64,000 nt of DNA from Xylanibacter brevis ATCC 19188 (GTDB lineage: Bacteria; Bacteroidota; Bacteroidia; Bacteroidales; Bacteroidaceae): NCBI RefSeq assembly GCF_000621725.1, contig NZ_JHXM01000011.1, positions 1 through 64,000 of the forward strand, given 5' to 3'. A program made the translations under genes and the position numbers. The notes below the pieces were generated by a model, which was given only the letters and a program-made list of their open reading frames with translations, searched no databases and was not told the origin of the DNA. Of this stretch, positions 46,084 to 54,615 are shown piece by piece. Position 1 is the stretch's first letter; the number at the start of each line of letters is the position of its first letter.

Positions 46084-47100
46084 TTATGGAATACGACGAA
46101 ATACTGTCACCCTCATCAAAACCTCTATCAAAAGGATGATTAAAGCAATGAAGGCATATCTTTGATAGTCTTCATAGAATCTGCTAAATTTCTGGACTTC
46201 CAATTTCGATTTCTCCAATTTGTCAATCTCATGATATATATCTCGCAATTCTTCAGCATTTGTAGCTCTATAGAACTTTCCATTTGTAGTGGAGGCTATG
46301 TCGCTTAGCGTCTTTGTATCTATTTCGACTGGCACTTGGATATACTGAACGTCATTGCCAACTGTCAGCGGATATGGAGCTGTTCCATTAGTACCCACAC
46401 CGATGGTATAGATTCTAACACCTAAACTGTTTGCAATCTCTGCAGCTGTCATTGGCGATATGTCACCTCGGTTATTTGTACCATCCGTCAAAAGGATAAC
46501 TACACGACTTTTGGCTTGAGAGTCTTTAAGTCTGCTGACAGCATTGGCAATACCCATACCTATAGCTGTTCCATCCTCTATCAATCCTCTTGCGGCTATG
46601 TCTGTACGAACATTCTGCAATAGAGATAATAACGAAGCATGGTCTGTTGTCATTGGACATTGAGTAAATGCTTCTCCCGCAAAAATAGTTAAACCTATAT
46701 TATCATTTGGGCGGTCTGCCACAAACTCTGCAGCAACTACTTTAGCTGCTTCAAGTCGATTGCGAGCATGATGGGCACGATCCTTTATATCTTCTGCCAA
46801 CATAGACGTGGAAACATCCATTGCCATCATAATATCAATGCCCTCGATATTCTCCTTGGTTTTTGAGTCATGTGTTTGAGGTCTTGCAAGAGCTATGACT
46901 AGAAAAGTAAATGCAAGAACACGAAGAATTGGCAATACAGGTATGAGAAGCACTCGCCAACTACGTGGCGCCTGACTAAACGGGAAAGTGTTTGCAAGGC
47001 GAATCGTTGGCTCGTTTTTCTTTCTGTATAGAAGATACCAGATTATATATGGTATTATGAGAAAGAGTAGAAATAAATATTCTTTATTAGCAAACTCCAT
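46084..47100 (-). CDS. batA: BatA-like von Willebrand A protein
   Basis: A 338-residue membrane protein with the same plan as BatB: N-terminal helices, MIDAS AMDVSTSML, GLTIFAGEAFTQCPMT, LLTDGTNNRGD and a C-terminal helix. Starts 13 bases after the upstream gene. Confidence 0.92.
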   Translation of the reverse strand: MEFANKEYLFLLFLIIPYIIWYLLYRKKNEPTIRLANTFPFSQAPRSWRVLLIPVLPILRVLAFTFLVIALARPQTHDSKTKENIEGIDIMMAMDVSTSMLAEDIKDRAHHARNRLEAAKVVAAEFVADRPNDNIGLTIFAGEAFTQCPMTTDHASLLSLLQNVRTDIAARGLIEDGTAIGMGIANAVSRLKDSQAKSRVVILLTDGTNNRGDISPMTAAEIANSLGVRIYTIGVGTNGTAPYPLTVGNDVQYIQVPVEIDTKTLSDIASTTNGKFYRATNAEELRDIYHEIDKLEKSKLEVQKFSRFYEDYQRYAFIALIILLIEVLMRVTVFRRIP

Positions 47101-47113
47101 TTATATGTTACTT

Positions 47114-48175
47114 TTAAATAAGTTCATAAACACAATATAGAACATAGCCAAATAACAACAGCAAGAGAGTACACAAAACAGAAATAGTTATCTGCAAGGC
47201 CAACCTACTGTTCTTTGAACGTATTTCTTCGGTTGTCAATTGTTCTTTTATGGTCGATTGAGACTCTGGGATTTCAACCTTAGTCTGATTGATAAAATCA
47301 ACCGCATTGACAAGATTGGCATCGTTCTCATTAATGAGCGTCGAATACTTCGCAAACTTGACAAGATCCGCCGTATTAAATAATTGTTTTAACTCTTCGA
47401 GTGACTTAGGATCATCTGTAGACATAAGTCTTTCAATAATCTCTTGGCTTGTCATCTCCATGGCATTAAAACCATAACGTTCCTCAATGTACTTACGAAG
47501 TGTATCAGTAAGCTTTGTATAGTAATCCTTAGGATCCTCTGCCATAACCATCTTATCAGCCTTGATCTCCTCTATAACCATCATTGCTTTCTGATGAGGA
47601 AGTACCCTTTTGACGATTTTAATCTTTGCAATAATAGGTTTATTATCCCTTAAACGCAAATAGAGATAATAAGTTATAGAAAAAAGAATGATGATAATGA
47701 AACTGAGCCAGAAAGGGGCACTCCATTCTCCACTCCACATAAAAGGATTGTCCTGAACGCTCTTTGGGCCATAGTATTTCTCATAATTGGTCGTATCAAC
47801 ATCAACTGTTAACACCTTAAGAGCTAACTTGTTAGTTTTATACTCCTTACCATCAACTTTAACAACAAAAGGCGGCAAATAATAAAGTGTATCTTCAAAA
47901 GAAGTCAATACATATGAACGAGAATGACGCACGCGACCATCTTCAATAGTTTCCGGTTCTTTTTCTATAGCCCCAAGAAATTCAATGCCAGCAGGTATTA
48001 ATCCCTCCTTGGGAAACTCAACGTGAGAACCTTGAGGTGTTGTGGCACAAATATTAAGTTCTACCTGCTGACCTACAAGCATTTCTACAGAGCTAAGATT
48101 AGATTCAACCTTAACCTGTGAATAAACTTGTATAAACAACAAGAAGAGAAAAATACTATTTATAAATCTTTTCAT
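47114..48175 (-). CDS. Bat-operon membrane protein
   Basis: A 353-residue protein with a signal peptide, a periplasmic beta domain (about 20-145), a membrane helix (about 155-175) and a cytosolic helical domain. A second membrane helix lies at the C-terminus. DUF4381-like proteins occupy this place between DUF58 and batA in many Bat operons. One-base overlap with the upstream gene. Confidence 0.8.
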   Translation of the reverse strand: MKRFINSIFLFLLFIQVYSQVKVESNLSSVEMLVGQQVELNICATTPQGSHVEFPKEGLIPAGIEFLGAIEKEPETIEDGRVRHSRSYVLTSFEDTLYYLPPFVVKVDGKEYKTNKLALKVLTVDVDTTNYEKYYGPKSVQDNPFMWSGEWSAPFWLSFIIIILFSITYYLYLRLRDNKPIIAKIKIVKRVLPHQKAMMVIEEIKADKMVMAEDPKDYYTKLTDTLRKYIEERYGFNAMEMTSQEIIERLMSTDDPKSLEELKQLFNTADLVKFAKYSTLINENDANLVNAVDFINQTKVEIPESQSTIKEQLTTEEIRSKNSRLALQITISVLCTLLLLLFGYVLYCVYELI

Positions 48176-49044
48176 TAACCTCTTTGTTTAAACAGTACCA
48201 TTAGAGATTTCACAAAGTCTTCGTCGGTTGCAATGCTGACATTATCAACATTGCTTCTAACAAACATATCCTTTAACTCAGATTGCTGCTTCAACCAATA
48301 TTGGTGATACATCTTTCTGAGCCTTTTACTCGATGTGTCCACATATTGTTCGTGACCCGTCTCTGCATCAACGACTTTCATTAATCCAATATTTGGCAAT
48401 TCGCTAGCACGTTTGTCGTATATCTGTATAGCTACTACATCATGTTTACGATTTGCAATGACAAGTTGTTGCAGAAAACTATTCCGTACGTAGAAGTCGC
48501 TCAGAATAAAAGCAGTACAACGACGTTTCGAAACACTTGTTAAGAACTCAACAGCTTTTCCGACATCCGTTTTTTTACTATCTGCCTTAAAATCGAGCAT
48601 TTCTCGAATGATATATAATATATGCTTGCGACCATTCTTGGGGGGGATGTATTTCTCAATCTTATCAGAGAAGAAAATCACTCCTATCTTATCATTATTC
48701 TGTATTGCAGAAAACGCAAGTGTTGCAGCTATTTCGGTAGCTAGGTCTCGCTTCATCATACGTTGAGTACCGAATTCAAGGGAGCCACTAACATCTATAA
48801 GTAACATGACGGTCAATTCGCGCTCTTCTTCAAACACCTTGACGTAAGGCTTATTAAAACGAGCTGTAACGTTCCAGTCGATATCTCTTACATCATCACC
48901 GTATTGATATTCGCGAACTTCAGAAAAGGCCATACCACGACCTTTGAAGGCCGAATGGTATTGGCCCGCAAAAATATTTGAACTAAGACCTCGAGCCTTA
49001 ATTTCAATCTTTCTGACTTTCTTTATGATTTCTGATGTTTCCAT
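48175..49044 (-). CDS. DUF58 / vWA-like protein of the Bat operon
   Basis: A 289-residue protein. The DUF58 core is YQYGDDVRDIDWNVTARF, followed by a degenerate vWA motif LLIDVSGSLEFG. No signal peptide. DUF58 proteins accompany MoxR ATPases in almost all bacteria. Overlaps moxR by one base (TGATG). Confidence 0.92.
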   Translation of the reverse strand: METSEIIKKVRKIEIKARGLSSNIFAGQYHSAFKGRGMAFSEVREYQYGDDVRDIDWNVTARFNKPYVKVFEEERELTVMLLIDVSGSLEFGTQRMMKRDLATEIAATLAFSAIQNNDKIGVIFFSDKIEKYIPPKNGRKHILYIIREMLDFKADSKKTDVGKAVEFLTSVSKRRCTAFILSDFYVRNSFLQQLVIANRKHDVVAIQIYDKRASELPNIGLMKVVDAETGHEQYVDTSSKRLRKMYHQYWLKQQSELKDMFVRSNVDNVSIATDEDFVKSLMVLFKQRG

Positions 49045-50039
49045 CAGGGTACTTCAACTTTATTTATGATTTTACTAACAATATCCTCGCTTGTCACATT
49101 TGACGCTTCAGCTTCATACGTTAATCCGATACGATGACGCAATACATCATGGGCAACTGCTCTAACATCTTCAGGTACTACATAACCGCGACGTTTGATA
49201 AACGCATATGCACGAGCAGCCTTTGCCAAATTGATACTTGCACGTGGAGAGCCACCAAAAGAAATGAGATCTTTGAGTTCCTTAAGCCCATAGCGTTCTG
49301 GGAATCTTGTGGCAAAAACAATATCTGCGATATACTGTTCAATCTTCTCGTCAATATAGACTTCTCGTACAATTTCACGAGCTTTCAAAATCTCTGCTGC
49401 AGTAGTTACTGGTGTCACCTTGGGAAGTGAGCCACCAATATTTTCGCGAATAATTTTCTTCTCTTCTTCAAGAGTTGGATAGTCTATAACCACTTTGAGC
49501 ATAAAACGGTCAACCTGAGCTTCTGGAAGTGGATACGTTCCTTCTTGTTCTATTGGGTTTTGTGTTGCCATCACAAGGAAAGGACTAGGCATATCGAAAG
49601 TTTCGCTACCGATAGTTACTTGCTTCTCCTGCATAGCCTCCAATAACGCGCTTTGAACTTTGGCTGGAGCACGATTTATTTCATCTGCTAATACGAAGTT
49701 AGCAAAGATAGGTCCCTTTTTAGTTTGAAAGCGTTCTTCTTTTTGAGAATATATCATTGTACCAGTCACATCTGCAGGCAAAAGATCCGGAGTAAACTGA
49801 ATGCGACTATAGTCTGCATCAATCAGTTGTGAAAGCGTTTTGATCGCCAATGTTTTTGCCAAACCAGGTACACCTTCAAGCAGAATGTTTCCGTCGCTCA
49901 ACAATCCAATAAGCAGAGAATCGACGAGATGTTTCTGTCCGACAATCACTTGGTCCATGCCCGCTACCAAATTGGTAACAAAGCTGCTTTGTTGTTCAAT
50001 CCGCATGTTGAGTTCGCGGATATCAATATTTTCCGTCAT
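49044..50039 (-). CDS. MoxR-family AAA+ ATPase
   Basis: A 331-residue AAA+ protein. Walker A EGVPGLAKT, Walker B VLADEINRAPAKVQSALLEA, sensor 1 MATQNPIEQEGTYPL, sensor 2 GGSPRASINL. MoxR ATPases act as chaperones for vWA partners, here DUF58, BatA and BatB. It starts 19 bases after the HU-LysM gene. Confidence 0.95.
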   Translation of the reverse strand: MTENIDIRELNMRIEQQSSFVTNLVAGMDQVIVGQKHLVDSLLIGLLSDGNILLEGVPGLAKTLAIKTLSQLIDADYSRIQFTPDLLPADVTGTMIYSQKEERFQTKKGPIFANFVLADEINRAPAKVQSALLEAMQEKQVTIGSETFDMPSPFLVMATQNPIEQEGTYPLPEAQVDRFMLKVVIDYPTLEEEKKIIRENIGGSLPKVTPVTTAAEILKAREIVREVYIDEKIEQYIADIVFATRFPERYGLKELKDLISFGGSPRASINLAKAARAYAFIKRRGYVVPEDVRAVAHDVLRHRIGLTYEAEASNVTSEDIVSKIINKVEVP

Positions 50040-50058
50040 AATATTTCTTTATTTTATA

Positions 50059-51327
50059 TTATTTCTTTAATCTCTTTTTAACTACAAGCTTCGGAATAAG
50101 AATTTCTTGTCCTTCCTCCAAAACTGTAGTAGCTTTCATGCCATTATATACTTCCATATAGCACTCCATACCTTCTCCTAAAATAGATCTAGATATGCGA
50201 CCCAGCGTTTGTCCTTTACGTGCTTTTACAACTTGGTCAGTACCAACGATATAGTAAGCACCGGTTCTTACTCTGGAATCCATATCTTCATATTTCTTGT
50301 AGAAACTAATAGTGTCATTGATGTCTTTTTCGGCCTTGACAGTATCCGTGAGAACAACATGATCTTTTACCATTGTCGTTGTATCTTCAGTATGGGTATC
50401 TTCAGGCTCTACTAACATTTCCACTGAAGGCTTTTCTTCTTTAGAAGGTATTGCACCAATAAATTGTCCGATGAAATAGCCTGCCACTAATGAGAATACA
50501 GCAACACCGACAATTAAGAATAAAAACAAGTATGTGTTTCCGTTTTTCTTTTCTACATTATGCTCTTTAACCTCACTAAGCAACTTCACTTGAGAAGATA
50601 CGGAATCAACAGTTTTGGACTCTGCATCAGAAGACCTCACTTGAGATACTTGCTGATTTACATCTGGCTGCATCTCCTTTTGAGATTCTTCTTCATTAGC
50701 TAAAATATCCTGTTTAGTATGCAAGTCAGCTTCGTTATTTTCTTCAACCTCAACTTTTCCAACAGTTACATCTTGTGCGTCGGCTTTAGAATTTAACGGA
50801 GACTCCTCTGCAGATTCCTCTATAGTCTTTGATAACTTATCTTCCTCTGACTCTGACTCTGGCTCTATTGCTGCTTCATTAACAATTTCTGGTTCTATTT
50901 GAGATTCTGTCACCATTTGTTCTGGTTCTTCATTCTCTATAGTACCAATCTCAGTGCCTGTTAGGTCATCCGTTTCTTCTTCTACAGTAACATCTTCAAA
51001 ATTTACTCCATCGTTAAGAATCACTGTTTCAAATTGAGAGAATGGACGGTTCACCAGTTCTTTCATGGCAGTATCAGGGGTAAACGTCAACTTATCGTGC
51101 CCGTCAATAACTACTCGATTACCAGTGTTAACATCAACACTCTCACGGGATTCGACACCAATAATCTTGAAAGTGCCCAATCCTTTAATCTTTACAAGTT
51201 TATCAGTATCAATCCCCTCTTGAATGATTTCAACAAGAGTTTCGATAAACTTTTTAGCTTCTTGCTTGCTGATATCGTGCTTCTCTGCCAATACAGCAGC
51301 ATGATTAAGTATGTTGACTTTTTCCAT
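50059..51327 (-). CDS. HU-domain, transmembrane, LysM fusion protein
   Basis: A 422-residue protein. Residues 1-95 form an HU/IHF fold (HDISKQEAKKFIETLVEIIQ, LVKIKGLGTFKI). An acidic, probably disordered segment runs to about 260. A membrane helix follows (NTYLFLFLIVGVAVFSLVAG). The C-terminal part (about 355-420) is LysM-like (VVKARKGQTLGRISRSI, YNGMKATTVLEEGQEILIP). Topology would place the DNA-binding domain in the cytoplasm and LysM in the periplasm. It directly follows a separate HU gene. A tether between nucleoid and cell wall is an inference. Confidence 0.85.
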   Translation of the reverse strand: MEKVNILNHAAVLAEKHDISKQEAKKFIETLVEIIQEGIDTDKLVKIKGLGTFKIIGVESRESVDVNTGNRVVIDGHDKLTFTPDTAMKELVNRPFSQFETVILNDGVNFEDVTVEEETDDLTGTEIGTIENEEPEQMVTESQIEPEIVNEAAIEPESESEEDKLSKTIEESAEESPLNSKADAQDVTVGKVEVEENNEADLHTKQDILANEEESQKEMQPDVNQQVSQVRSSDAESKTVDSVSSQVKLLSEVKEHNVEKKNGNTYLFLFLIVGVAVFSLVAGYFIGQFIGAIPSKEEKPSVEMLVEPEDTHTEDTTTMVKDHVVLTDTVKAEKDINDTISFYKKYEDMDSRVRTGAYYIVGTDQVVKARKGQTLGRISRSILGEGMECYMEVYNGMKATTVLEEGQEILIPKLVVKKRLKK

Positions 51328-51614
51328 TATTGTTTCTCTCCTTTCTTAATTTTATCTTTTAATGAAGAGATAGGCTTAAAACCAAGAACCAATTTAGGAG
51401 GCACGAGCATACGCTGACCTGTCGCAGGGTTAGTAATTACACGCTCCATCTTCTTTTTCACTTCAAAGGAACCCAGACTGGTTATTTGTATAGCATCACC
51501 TTCTATGAAAGTATCTCCCATAGCGCCAATCAGGGTGTTCATCATATTTTGCGCCTTAGATACTTTGTATCCAGTACGCTTAGCTAAACTGGCTATAAAC
51601 TCTTTGTTATTCAT
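51327..51614 (-). CDS. HU/IHF-family DNA-binding protein
   Basis: A 95-residue HU-like protein: EFIASLAKRTGYKVSKAQNM, ITSLGSFEVKKKMERVITNP and ATGQRMLVPPKLVLGFKPIS. The canonical Arg-Asn-Pro arm is changed to ITNPATG, still typical of the family. One-base overlap with the HU-LysM gene, and 2 bases after rimO. It bends DNA; a special partner role with the fusion is possible. Confidence 0.92.
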   Translation of the reverse strand: MNNKEFIASLAKRTGYKVSKAQNMMNTLIGAMGDTFIEGDAIQITSLGSFEVKKKMERVITNPATGQRMLVPPKLVLGFKPISSLKDKIKKGEKQ

Positions 51615-51616
51615 AA

Positions 51617-52909
51617 CTATTCTACAATTTCTCCGTATAGGTCAAATTCATCAGCATCAGTGATATGCACGTTATACATTTCTCCTATTTTCAGATCGTA
51701 CGTATTCGAAATTAACACTTCCGGATCAACCTCTGGCGAACAGTATTCAGTACGCCCAATATAGTAGTCACCTTCCGTTCTATCAATCACAACAGGCATT
51801 GTTGTACTTACTTTAGAAGATTCTATCTCGGCACTGATATTCTGCTGGATACGCATCAGTTTATCCAGTCTCTGCTGTTTTACTTCTTCTGGAACATCAT
51901 CTTCATAATGTTCTGCAGAATACGTACCATCTTCTTCTGAATAAGCAAAGGCGCCCATACGCTCAAATCGTGCCCATTTTACAAAATCAACCAATTCTTT
52001 AAAATCTTCATCTGTTTCACCAGGGAAGCCGACCATAAGCGTCGTACGAATATGAATACCTGGTACTTCTTTTCGAAGTCGTTTGATTAATTCTATGGTT
52101 TCTGCCTTTGTCGTGTTTCTGCGCATTCTACTCAACATATGATCAGAGATATGTTGAAGAGCAATATCCAGATAACGACAAACATTGGGCTTTTCGTTCA
52201 TAACCTTCAACAGTTCCCAAGGAAAATGTGTGGGGTAAGCATAATGAAGACGAATCCAACGTACACCTTCAATATCAGCCATCTGTTCTATAAGCTGGGC
52301 TATGCGTTGCTCGCCATAGATATCAACGCCATAATAAGTCAGTTCTTGGGCAATGACCTGAAATTCAGTGGTTCCACCTTTTACCAAAGTCCTTACCTCG
52401 TCCAAGATTTCCTCAATAGGCCTGCTTTTGTGATGTCCTGTAATCAAAGGAATTGCACAGTATGCACAATGACGGTCACATCCTTCACTAATTTTGATGT
52501 ATGCATAGTGACGTGGAGTTGTTAGTTTGCGTTCGCCGGTGCAATATTTACTGCCATTAAGATCTGTCAATAGCTGACGATAGTTAAACTTGCCATACCA
52601 TCCGTCAACCTCGGGAATCTCGCTTTCTAAATCAGCAAGATATCGCTCCGAAAGACATCCCATTACAAAGATTTTCTTTATTCTCCCCTCTTCCTTTGCC
52701 TTTACCAATTCAAGTATAGTGTTGACACTTTCTTCTTTTGCATCGGCTATAAACCCACAGGTATTGACAACGACAACATCACTTTGTGGATTGTCGCTAT
52801 CATGAGTAACATCATAACCATTTGCTTCGAAAAGTCCCATCAAGACTTCCGAGTCAACAAGGTTTTTAGAACAACCGAGAGAAATAAAATCTATCGTTTT
52901 ACGCTTCAT
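51617..52909 (-). CDS. rimO: Ribosomal protein S12 methylthiotransferase
   Basis: A 430-residue radical-SAM enzyme. The N-terminal cluster cysteines are in GCSKNLVDSE, VNTCGFI and VMGCLSERY; the radical-SAM motif is CDRHCAYCAIP; a TRAM-like end follows. It modifies Asp of S12. It fits RimO rather than MiaB (GCSKNLVDSE, HYAYPTHFP). Overlaps ftsY by 11 bases. Confidence 0.94.
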   Translation of the reverse strand: MKRKTIDFISLGCSKNLVDSEVLMGLFEANGYDVTHDSDNPQSDVVVVNTCGFIADAKEESVNTILELVKAKEEGRIKKIFVMGCLSERYLADLESEIPEVDGWYGKFNYRQLLTDLNGSKYCTGERKLTTPRHYAYIKISEGCDRHCAYCAIPLITGHHKSRPIEEILDEVRTLVKGGTTEFQVIAQELTYYGVDIYGEQRIAQLIEQMADIEGVRWIRLHYAYPTHFPWELLKVMNEKPNVCRYLDIALQHISDHMLSRMRRNTTKAETIELIKRLRKEVPGIHIRTTLMVGFPGETDEDFKELVDFVKWARFERMGAFAYSEEDGTYSAEHYEDDVPEEVKQQRLDKLMRIQQNISAEIESSKVSTTMPVVIDRTEGDYYIGRTEYCSPEVDPEVLISNTYDLKIGEMYNVHITDADEFDLYGEIVE

Positions 52910-53858
52910 TCTTAAACAATGAGTCTACAAAATCTTTTCTGTCAAATAACTGTAAATCTTCCATACCTTCGCCAAGACCGATGTACTTTACGGGCACCTT
53001 AAGTTGATCGCTAATACCGATAACAACACCACCCTTAGCAGTTCCATCAAGTTTTGTAATGGCTAACGAAGTAATCTGTGTAACAGCAGCAAATTGTTTG
53101 GCTTGTTCAAAAGCATTCTGACCGGTTGAACCATCCAATACCAACATCACCTCGTCAGGAGCAGTTGGTATTACTTTCTTCATAACATCTTTGATTTTTT
53201 TGAGTTCATTCATCAGACCGACTTTGTTATGCAAACGTCCTGCAGTGTCGATAATGACAACATCTGCATTGTTAGCCTTTGCGCTCTGCAAAGTATCAAA
53301 AGCAACACTAGCAGGGTCACTGCCCATTTGCTGCTTAACAACGGGTACGCCAACACGTTCTCCCCAAATACAAATCTGCTCAACAGCAGCTGCACGGAAT
53401 GTATCTGCCGCTCCTAAATAAACCTTCTTTCCAGCCTGTTTGAATTGCCAAGCCAACTTACCAATGGTAGTAGTTTTGCCTACGCCATTAACGCCTACTA
53501 CCAAAATCACGTATGGACGATGATCTGTTGGTAAATCCCAATTGCTATTATCTTCAGTATTATTCTCTGCAAGAAGAGCTGCTATCTCTTCACGGAGTAT
53601 ATTATTGAGTTCACTCGTAGAAACATATTTATCACGAGCAACACGTTCTTCTATTCTCTCAATGATCTTCAACGTTGTGTCTACACCAACATCGCTAGTA
53701 ATAAGAACTTCCTCAAGATTATCCAAAACATCATCATCGACTTTTGACTTACCTGCAATAGCACGCGTTAATTTATCAAAAACCGATGTCTTTGTCTTTT
53801 CTAACCCTTTGTCTAATGTTTCCTGCTTGTTTCTACTAAAGAATCCAAATAATCCCAT
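52899..53858 (-). CDS. ftsY: Signal recognition particle receptor FtsY
   Basis: A 319-residue SRP GTPase made of the NG domain only (no long acidic A domain). P-loop GVNGVGKTTTIGKLA, then DTAGRLHNKVGLMNEL and ITKLDGTAKGG. It docks ribosome-nascent chains at the membrane. First gene of the long leftward run, with a promoter at 53894-53887. Confidence 0.96.
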   Translation of the reverse strand: MGLFGFFSRNKQETLDKGLEKTKTSVFDKLTRAIAGKSKVDDDVLDNLEEVLITSDVGVDTTLKIIERIEERVARDKYVSTSELNNILREEIAALLAENNTEDNSNWDLPTDHRPYVILVVGVNGVGKTTTIGKLAWQFKQAGKKVYLGAADTFRAAAVEQICIWGERVGVPVVKQQMGSDPASVAFDTLQSAKANNADVVIIDTAGRLHNKVGLMNELKKIKDVMKKVIPTAPDEVMLVLDGSTGQNAFEQAKQFAAVTQITSLAITKLDGTAKGGVVIGISDQLKVPVKYIGLGEGMEDLQLFDRKDFVDSLFKNEA

Positions 53859-53886
53859 ACAATTGTATTTACGTAAATTTTAAATG

Positions 53887-53894
53887 CAAAAGTA
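53887..53894 (-). promoter_or_regulatory. -7 element of ftsY-nadE run
   Basis: TACTTTTG read leftward, about 28 bases before the ftsY ATG. Confidence 0.6.
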
Positions 53895-53963
53895 CAAAAA
53901 AGAAAAGATATGCGCAAGAGTTATAACAAAACTTTGTTCTCTTTTCACATATCTTTACTATAT

Positions 53964-53982
53964 ACCTTCGTACATAGAAGGT
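53964..53982. terminator. Small hairpin between leftward operons
   Basis: ACCTTC and GAAGGT with a 7-base loop lie just past the stop of the leftward gene at 54001. There is no clear T-run, so termination is uncertain. Confidence 0.35.
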
Positions 53983-54000
53983 AAAAACCTACAAAATGTA

Positions 54001-54615
54001 CTACAAAATAGTCATTCCTGCCCTTGAAGTAGCCGATGAAACCAATCTTTTATGCATCAAGCTGATTTCAGAAAAGCGGATAAGTGCTTGTTTGGCCGAC
54101 TTTGATAAACTCACATTATCACTTAAAAGTGCAACAACAGCTTGATCAATAAACTCATTTATTGCCCTTTCATTCAACTCCACATGCTGCATAAACAACC
54201 GACTCAACGTATGGTAGCCAACTATCTGTGGGAAAGTGGCACTTTGAGACAGATAAACGAACGCTTTACCACCTGAAAACGGCAACTTTTGAACGAGATT
54301 AAAGGCCAATTGCTCTGCTATTTCAACCGTAGGTATCTGTTCGACCCACAAATCCAACACCTCAGGAAGCATCTTTTCTGGAGGCATTATCATAGTAGCC
54401 AAGATTTTACATTCGCGAATATTCTCCTTCCAAAGTGCTATTGCCAAATCATAATCTTGCCCGATTTCATCGGCTTTATTTTTAAGAAAAAGAATGCCAG
54501 CGCCCCAATTCAAATGATAGTTCACGCCCTTATCACGCATGGATTGCGCAATTGAGCCATCCATAATCAGTCGAAATGACTGTTTAATATTCTTTAATTG
54601 CTCTGCTGTTGTCAT
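54001..54615 (-). CDS. Putative helical-repeat protein (DNA alkylation repair-like)
   Basis: A 204-residue, almost fully helical protein with no signal peptide. Helix pairs such as YDLAIALWKENIRECKILAT and SKSAKQALIRFSEI recall the HEAT-like AlkD/DNA alkylation repair family. Key AlkD residues cannot be confirmed by eye. Its start overlaps the stop of the peptidase gene (TAATG), so it is translated from the same transcript. Confidence 0.6.
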   Translation of the reverse strand: MTTAEQLKNIKQSFRLIMDGSIAQSMRDKGVNYHLNWGAGILFLKNKADEIGQDYDLAIALWKENIRECKILATMIMPPEKMLPEVLDLWVEQIPTVEIAEQLAFNLVQKLPFSGGKAFVYLSQSATFPQIVGYHTLSRLFMQHVELNERAINEFIDQAVVALLSDNVSLSKSAKQALIRFSEISLMHKRLVSSATSRAGMTIL

